Assembly: GCA_046349315.1 (NCBI GenBank)
Contig: JAXMCQ010000002.1
Span: 398,494-462,493 of the forward strand
DNA length: 64,000 bases
Direction: 5' to 3'
Source: JAEUMG01 sp046349315
GTDB taxonomy: Bacteria; Pseudomonadota; Alphaproteobacteria; Rhizobiales; Aestuariivirgaceae
The notes beneath the pieces are model-generated. The model was not told where the DNA came from, searched no databases, and worked only from the letters and a program-made list of their open reading frames with translations. The position numbers and the translations under genes were made by a program. How positions within the stretch are numbered: the stretch's first letter is position 1; every line of letters begins with the position of its first letter. Shown here one piece after another: positions 60,210-64,000 of the stretch.

Positions 60210-61958
60210 GTGGCAAAGGTTGAACACAATCGGACTTCAACGGAGCTATCCTCCGCTCTAACCTCATGCCGGTCGGGCTTACTGTCACTTGCGGTCTTCA
60301 GTTGTTTCTCCAATCTGCTGATGCTGACCGGCCCGCTCTTCATGCTGCAGGTCTATGACCGGGTACTGACCAGCGGCAGCATCCCGACCTTACTGGCGCT
60401 GGCGGCGCTGGTTGCGGTCCTATACGCCGTCTATGGCATTCTCGAGTTCATCCGCTCGCGGCTCCTGGTGCGGGTTGGCCGCATCGTCAATGACGGACTT
60501 CGCGAACGGGTGTTCGATGCTGTGGCCGTTCAAGCAATGCGCGGCGCTGGTGTCCGCAGCGAGCCGCTGAGCGACCTGCAGACGATCCGGCAGTTTCTGC
60601 AAAGCAGCGGCCCTTTGGCGTTCCTGGATATGCCATGGGCACCTGTCTATCTGGCTTTGATTTTCGCGATGCACAGTCTCTTGGGCTACGCCTCGCTCGT
60701 CGCTGCTGTCCTTCTCGCGATCATCGCCGCACTCAATGAACATGTCACCCGGAAGGACGCGCTCGAGAGCCACAAGGCGACATTGCAGGCCAACGCGCTG
60801 TCGGATCAGGCTCGCACCAATATCGAGGCGGCAACCGTGCTTGGTATGGTCGGCCAGCTTAGGCGGCGATGGGCGGCAATGCAGGCCAAGGCGCTCGACA
60901 GTCAAACCCGCGCCAGCGACCGTGGCGGCCTTCTTTCGGGCCTTTCTCGCACGCTCCGGCTTGTCTTCCAATCAGCGATCCTGGGCCTTGGCGCCTATCT
61001 TGCTGTTAAGCGGGAGATTTCACCGGGAGCAATGATTGCCGCCAGCATCCTCATGTCGCGAGCCCTTGCCCCTGTCGAACAGGCCGTCGGGCAATGGCCG
61101 CAGTTCCAGGGCTTCGTCAGAAGTTGGAAACGACTGAAGGAATTTCTTGCCGCAACCCCGCCGCGCCAACCCAGAATGCAATTGCCACGGCCCTCTGGAA
61201 GGATTGCCGTCGAGAACCTTTCGGCCTTCGTTCAGGGGGTGGAGAAGCCAATCATCGGCAATGTCTCCTTCGCACTGGCGGCAGGCGAAGGTCTTGGCAT
61301 CATCGGCCCAACCGGCGCCGGCAAGTCGACCCTGGCCCGCGCTCTGGTTGGCGTATGGCCTTTAACCCGCGGCACAGTGAGGTTCGATGGTGCAACGCCT
61401 GATCAGTGGGATCCGGACATACTAGGCCAATCAATTGGCTATCTCTCACAGGAAAGCGAACTCTTCGATGGTACGGTTGCCGAGAACATCTCGCGCTTTG
61501 CCGCCGACCCTGATCCTCAAGCCATCGTCCGCGCTGCTCAACTCGCCGACATTCACGAACTCCTGCTCGAGATGCCCGATGGCTATAACACCGTGATCGG
61601 TCACGGTGGTCGACGCGTCTCAGCCGGCCAGCGGCAACGGATCGGCCTTGCCCGCGCGCTCTATGGTGAGCCAACCCTGGTTGTACTCGATGAACCCAAT
61701 GCCAATCTTGATGCCGGGGGCGAAGTGGCGTTGGTAAGAGCCATTGCCCAAGTCAGACAGCGCGGCGGTACGGTTTTGGTTATCGCTCATCGGCCGAGCG
61801 CTATTGCGTCCCTCGACAAGCTGATGGTGCTCAAGGACGGCAAGGTTGCTGCGTTTGGGCCAAAAGATGAGATCCTGAGCAAGGTCCTGGCGCGCCCCGT
61901 CGATGGCTCAGGTCGTCCTGGCGGGCTGACCGTCATAACCGACAATCGGAGCCCCTGA
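60210..61958 (+). CDS. Type I secretion system ABC transporter (PrtD-like)
   Basis: 582 residues: N-terminal membrane domain with six hydrophobic helices (about 25-310) and a C-terminal ATPase domain with Walker A GPTGAGKST, signature VSAGQRQRIGLARAL (an altered LSGGQ), and Walker B LVVLDEPNAN. No C39 peptidase domain is present, so the substrate is exported with its C-terminal signal uncut. With HlyD 3 nt downstream it exports RTX proteins; an RTX gene starts at 63696. The GTG start at 60210 has only a weak SD sequence. Confidence 0.93.
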   Translation: MAKVEHNRTSTELSSALTSCRSGLLSLAVFSCFSNLLMLTGPLFMLQVYDRVLTSGSIPTLLALAALVAVLYAVYGILEFIRSRLLVRVGRIVNDGLRERVFDAVAVQAMRGAGVRSEPLSDLQTIRQFLQSSGPLAFLDMPWAPVYLALIFAMHSLLGYASLVAAVLLAIIAALNEHVTRKDALESHKATLQANALSDQARTNIEAATVLGMVGQLRRRWAAMQAKALDSQTRASDRGGLLSGLSRTLRLVFQSAILGLGAYLAVKREISPGAMIAASILMSRALAPVEQAVGQWPQFQGFVRSWKRLKEFLAATPPRQPRMQLPRPSGRIAVENLSAFVQGVEKPIIGNVSFALAAGEGLGIIGPTGAGKSTLARALVGVWPLTRGTVRFDGATPDQWDPDILGQSIGYLSQESELFDGTVAENISRFAADPDPQAIVRAAQLADIHELLLEMPDGYNTVIGHGGRRVSAGQRQRIGLARALYGEPTLVVLDEPNANLDAGGEVALVRAIAQVRQRGGTVLVIAHRPSAIASLDKLMVLKDGKVAAFGPKDEILSKVLARPVDGSGRPGGLTVITDNRSP

Positions 61959-61961
61959 ACC

Positions 61962-63266
61962 ATGGCGATGCAGGCCGATACCGTCAGAAGCTTGCGGCAC
62001 CATCAACTGGCAGGCTTCGTCGTCGTCTTACTGCTGGTCTTGGGACTTGGCGCCTGGACAGCGCTCGCCTCGATCCAGGGGGCGGTGATCGCTCCTGGAG
62101 TGACGGTTGTCGAGACCTATCTCAAGCGCATTCAGCACCGCGATGGTGGGATTGTCGCTGAGATCGCGGTCAAGGAAGGCGACCGAGTTGAGGAAGGCGA
62201 TGTTCTGGTCAAGCTCGATGGTACGGACTCCAAAGCAGAACTTGCGATCATCGAGGCAACGCTCGATGAGTTTGCCGCCAAGCGTGCCCGGCTTATCGCC
62301 GAGCGTGATGAACAAGCCGAGATCGGTTTTCCGGATGACCTCCTCAGCCGCGCCGACAACACGCGCATCGCCGACATTCTGACCGGCCAGCGCAAGCTCT
62401 TTGTGACCCAGAAGGCTGCACTCACCGGGCGCATCGAACAATTGAGCGAGCGCATCGGCCAGCTTGAGCAGGAGATTGAAGGGATTTCGGCGCAATATGC
62501 TTCGAAAAAGGAGCAGACCCGGCTGGTGCGTGAAGAACTTGCCGATCTCAAATCGCTCCTCAAGAAGGGTCTCGTCCAAGCAAACCGCGTCTTTGCGCTT
62601 GATCGCGAGAGGGCACGGCTCGAAGGCGAAGAAGGTGAGTTGTTCGCCCGCATTGCCAGCACAAAGGGCCAAATCAGCGAGACGAGGCTGCAAATTATCC
62701 AGCTCGAGGACGATGCCCGCACCAAGACGCTTTCCGATCTGCGCGAAGCCGAGGCTGGACTAGCCGAGTTTGCACAGAGACAGATTGCAGCACGAGCCAA
62801 GCTCGACCGCACCATTATCCGCGCACCGCGCCCAGGCTATGTGCACCAGTTGGCGGTGCATACGATTGGCGGGATAATCGGGCCTGGTACTGAGATAATG
62901 TCGATTGTTCCAGACCTCGACCAACTCGTGGTCGATGTACATGTGAGGCCTGAGGACATCGATCAGGTTGGTGTCGGCCAGATGGCACAACTGCGGTTCC
63001 CGGCTTTCGATCAGCGTACCACCCCGGAAGTCTCAGGCGAGGTGATACAGGTTGCGGCCGATTTGACCCAATCGAACGAACAGCAGCCACCTTACTTCGC
63101 CGTGCGCGTTCGTATCGGGCCTGAACAGCTGAAGCTATTGGGAACCAACAAACTTAAGCCCGGCATGCCGGCAGAAGCCTTCATCCGCACGAAAGAGCGC
63201 ACGCCACTGAGCTATCTTCTCCAGCCACTGACCGACCAGATTGCGCACACGTTTCGAGAGGGTTGA
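61962..63266 (+). CDS. Type I secretion membrane fusion protein (HlyD/PrtE family)
   Basis: 434 residues: one N-terminal anchor (GFVVVLLLVLGLGAW, about 19-40), lipoyl-like VVETYLKRIQHRDGGIVAEI, a coiled-coil hairpin (about 90-260) and a C-terminal beta-barrel domain. It bridges the ABC pump and an outer-membrane TolC-type channel, which is not encoded here. Its last 33 codons are duplicated as a remnant at 59928. Operon with the ABC gene (3-nt gap). Confidence 0.93.
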   Translation: MAMQADTVRSLRHHQLAGFVVVLLLVLGLGAWTALASIQGAVIAPGVTVVETYLKRIQHRDGGIVAEIAVKEGDRVEEGDVLVKLDGTDSKAELAIIEATLDEFAAKRARLIAERDEQAEIGFPDDLLSRADNTRIADILTGQRKLFVTQKAALTGRIEQLSERIGQLEQEIEGISAQYASKKEQTRLVREELADLKSLLKKGLVQANRVFALDRERARLEGEEGELFARIASTKGQISETRLQIIQLEDDARTKTLSDLREAEAGLAEFAQRQIAARAKLDRTIIRAPRPGYVHQLAVHTIGGIIGPGTEIMSIVPDLDQLVVDVHVRPEDIDQVGVGQMAQLRFPAFDQRTTPEVSGEVIQVAADLTQSNEQQPPYFAVRVRIGPEQLKLLGTNKLKPGMPAEAFIRTKERTPLSYLLQPLTDQIAHTFREG

Positions 63267-63695
63267 AAGGACAAGAGTTTTTGAGCGATTACCCCGCGCG
63301 CCATTCGTGAGTCAGCTGGGTCAACTACTAGAAGTTATCGTAATTAACCCCCTCCCAAATTGGAGATTGCACTTTGGTCAATTTTAGATAAACAATACCT
63401 AACTAAGAAAAAGAGGGTCTATCGGGATCCGAAGCGACCCCAGAAGATCGAGACAAAAAAAGGGCCTTCGAGCCCAGGGATGGCGACAATCTCTACTTGG
63501 CTGCCTAATCGCGGCGTCCAGCGCATGTGCACTGCGCACAGGTGTAGTGTAGCAGCGCGGTCCCTTACGAACTTACCCTTTCCGTACTTTGGATTTCTGA
63601 GAGTGCTTAAAGCCGATCGTGCCAGACGCGCGCGTCGCTTCAGCATCCCGCGCGCCTGGGAGGTCAACATCACAGACTGATCGCGGAGATCACCC
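63267..63695. other. 429-nt upstream region of the RTX gene
   Basis: Contains the conserved block at 63321-63374 and an A-rich stretch near 63404-63415. Open frames of about 100 codons occur on both strands but lack a recognisable protein or SD sequence, so I call no gene. It should hold the RTX promoter. Confidence 0.6.
63321..63374. promoter_or_regulatory. Conserved block upstream of RTX gene (copy 2)
   Basis: CAACTACTAGAAG, TATCG and CCTCCCAAATTGGAG-ATTGCAC match 60128-60178. Located 55 nt after the hlyD stop and about 320 nt before the RTX ATG. Likely the same regulator acts on both units (inference). Confidence 0.5.
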
Positions 63696-64000
63696 ATGGC
63701 CAATATCAGTGGCACAGCGCAACGCGACAAGATTACCCCGGCCGGGAGATATTCTTGGAACGGAGTTACGTGGGTCCTGGTGAGTTCTGCCGGAACAACA
63801 TCATCGAGCGACACAGTCAATGCGGGTGGTGATAATGACGAAGTCGATGGCGGCGGCGGCAATGATGTCATCAATGGCCAAGCCGGCAATGATTTGCTTG
63901 TTGGAGGAGCAGGCTCGGACACGATCGACGGCGGCAACGACAATGACACAATCTATGGCGGCAGTGCTGTTCTTAATTCCACCGCTTCCGGCGACGATAC
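63696..64000 (+). CDS. RTX (hemolysin-type Ca-binding) protein, 5' end; runs off the window
   Basis: ATG at 63696 with GGAG 9 nt upstream; open to the window end (101 codons seen). After a short N-terminal part (WNGVTWVLVSSAG) come nonapeptide repeats GGGGNDVIN, GQAGNDLLV and GGAGSDTID, the Ca-binding beta-roll pattern of RTX proteins. Its position behind the ABC/HlyD genes makes it the probable type I secretion substrate. The activity domain lies beyond the window. Confidence 0.85.
   Translation, partial: MANISGTAQRDKITPAGRYSWNGVTWVLVSSAGTTSSSDTVNAGGDNDEVDGGGGNDVINGQAGNDLLVGGAGSDTIDGGNDNDTIYGGSAVLNSTASGDD

Noticed and set aside
63419..63949. 176-codon minus-strand frame over the RTX start
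   Set aside because: It is Ser/Pro-rich antisense to the RTX repeats and the intergenic region; the plus-strand RTX repeats are convincing.
63840..63970. Short periodic repeats considered as a CRISPR or tandem repeat array
   Set aside because: The periodicity is the 27-nt coding period of RTX nonapeptides, with no spacer-repeat structure.

Overview
The window is GC-rich chromosomal DNA from an alphaproteobacterium, most likely of the order Hyphomicrobiales (Rhizobiales). The evidence is the gene content (fabI followed by a histidine phosphatase, pdxH, aroC, an HDAC-like/xseB/tlyA chain, TolB-TPR adenylate cyclases), the frequent GTG starts with 4-nt ATGA/GTGA overlaps, and the palindromic intergenic repeats. 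No genus is claimed.

Region by region. 1-8.9 kb: phosphoketolase, a small membrane protein, tRNA-Pro(CGG), a cyclase-TolB-TPR-HEAT protein, an L,D-transpeptidase, a metallo-beta-lactamase-fold hydrolase and an ATP-grasp protein. 8.9-16.4 kb: an acyl-CoA synthetase, then a leftward operon of amidase, FecB/FecCD/FecE-type ABC transporter and a Trp-rich amidotransferase-like protein. 16.5-24.1 kb: two class III aminotransferases with a PPOX-fold flavoprotein, an HtrA-type protease, a LysE/RhtB exporter, a cystathionine beta-lyase-like enzyme and an SDR. 24.1-26.3 kb: an islet with a tandemly duplicated pair of genes, bounded by a duplicated pdxH 3' end. 26.2-29.0 kb: pdxH, a glycine-zipper lipoprotein, fabI and a histidine phosphatase. 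29-38.5 kb: an accessory block (ArsR-acetyltransferase fusion, an SDR plus second TolB-TPR cyclase between direct repeats, LysR regulator, envelope proteins, diguanylate cyclase). 38.5-47 kb: aroC, a small Cys-tailed secreted protein, the tightly overlapping SDR-HDAC-xseB-tlyA-methyltransferase operon and the divergent tsaC/sua5-FAD oxidase-GNAT operon. 47-54 kb: a catabolic locus with RidA, a FadR-type regulator, a polar amino acid ABC transporter and two enolase-superfamily enzymes. 54-58.5 kb: a Gly-rich small protein, a HerA-like ATPase and an alkyl sulfatase. 58.6-64 kb: a P4-type integrase, a frameshifted hlyD remnant, a type I secretion ABC/HlyD pair and the start of an RTX protein that runs off the window.

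How the genes work together: most of the window is housekeeping or uptake and catabolism. The FadR/ABC/enolase cluster reads as one import-and-degrade pathway for an amino-acid-like or sugar-acid-like compound. The amidase/FecBCD operon reads as uptake and processing of an unidentified chelate or cofactor-like ligand. The ABC/HlyD/RTX genes form one secretion system with its probable substrate.

The most unusual structural signal is that three accessory segments (24.1-26.3, 29.9-33.1 and 59.9-63.4 kb) are each bounded by direct repeats containing the 3' end of a gene (pdxH, the ArsR-acetyltransferase fusion, hlyD). Only the third has an integrase beside it. Other leads are a 17-bp perfect palindrome next to the duplicated gene pair, a conserved block upstream of both cyclase genes, a conserved block upstream of both the secretion genes and the RTX gene, and a Y-x-K motif in both enolase-superfamily enzymes. 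No CRISPR array and no complete insertion sequence were seen.
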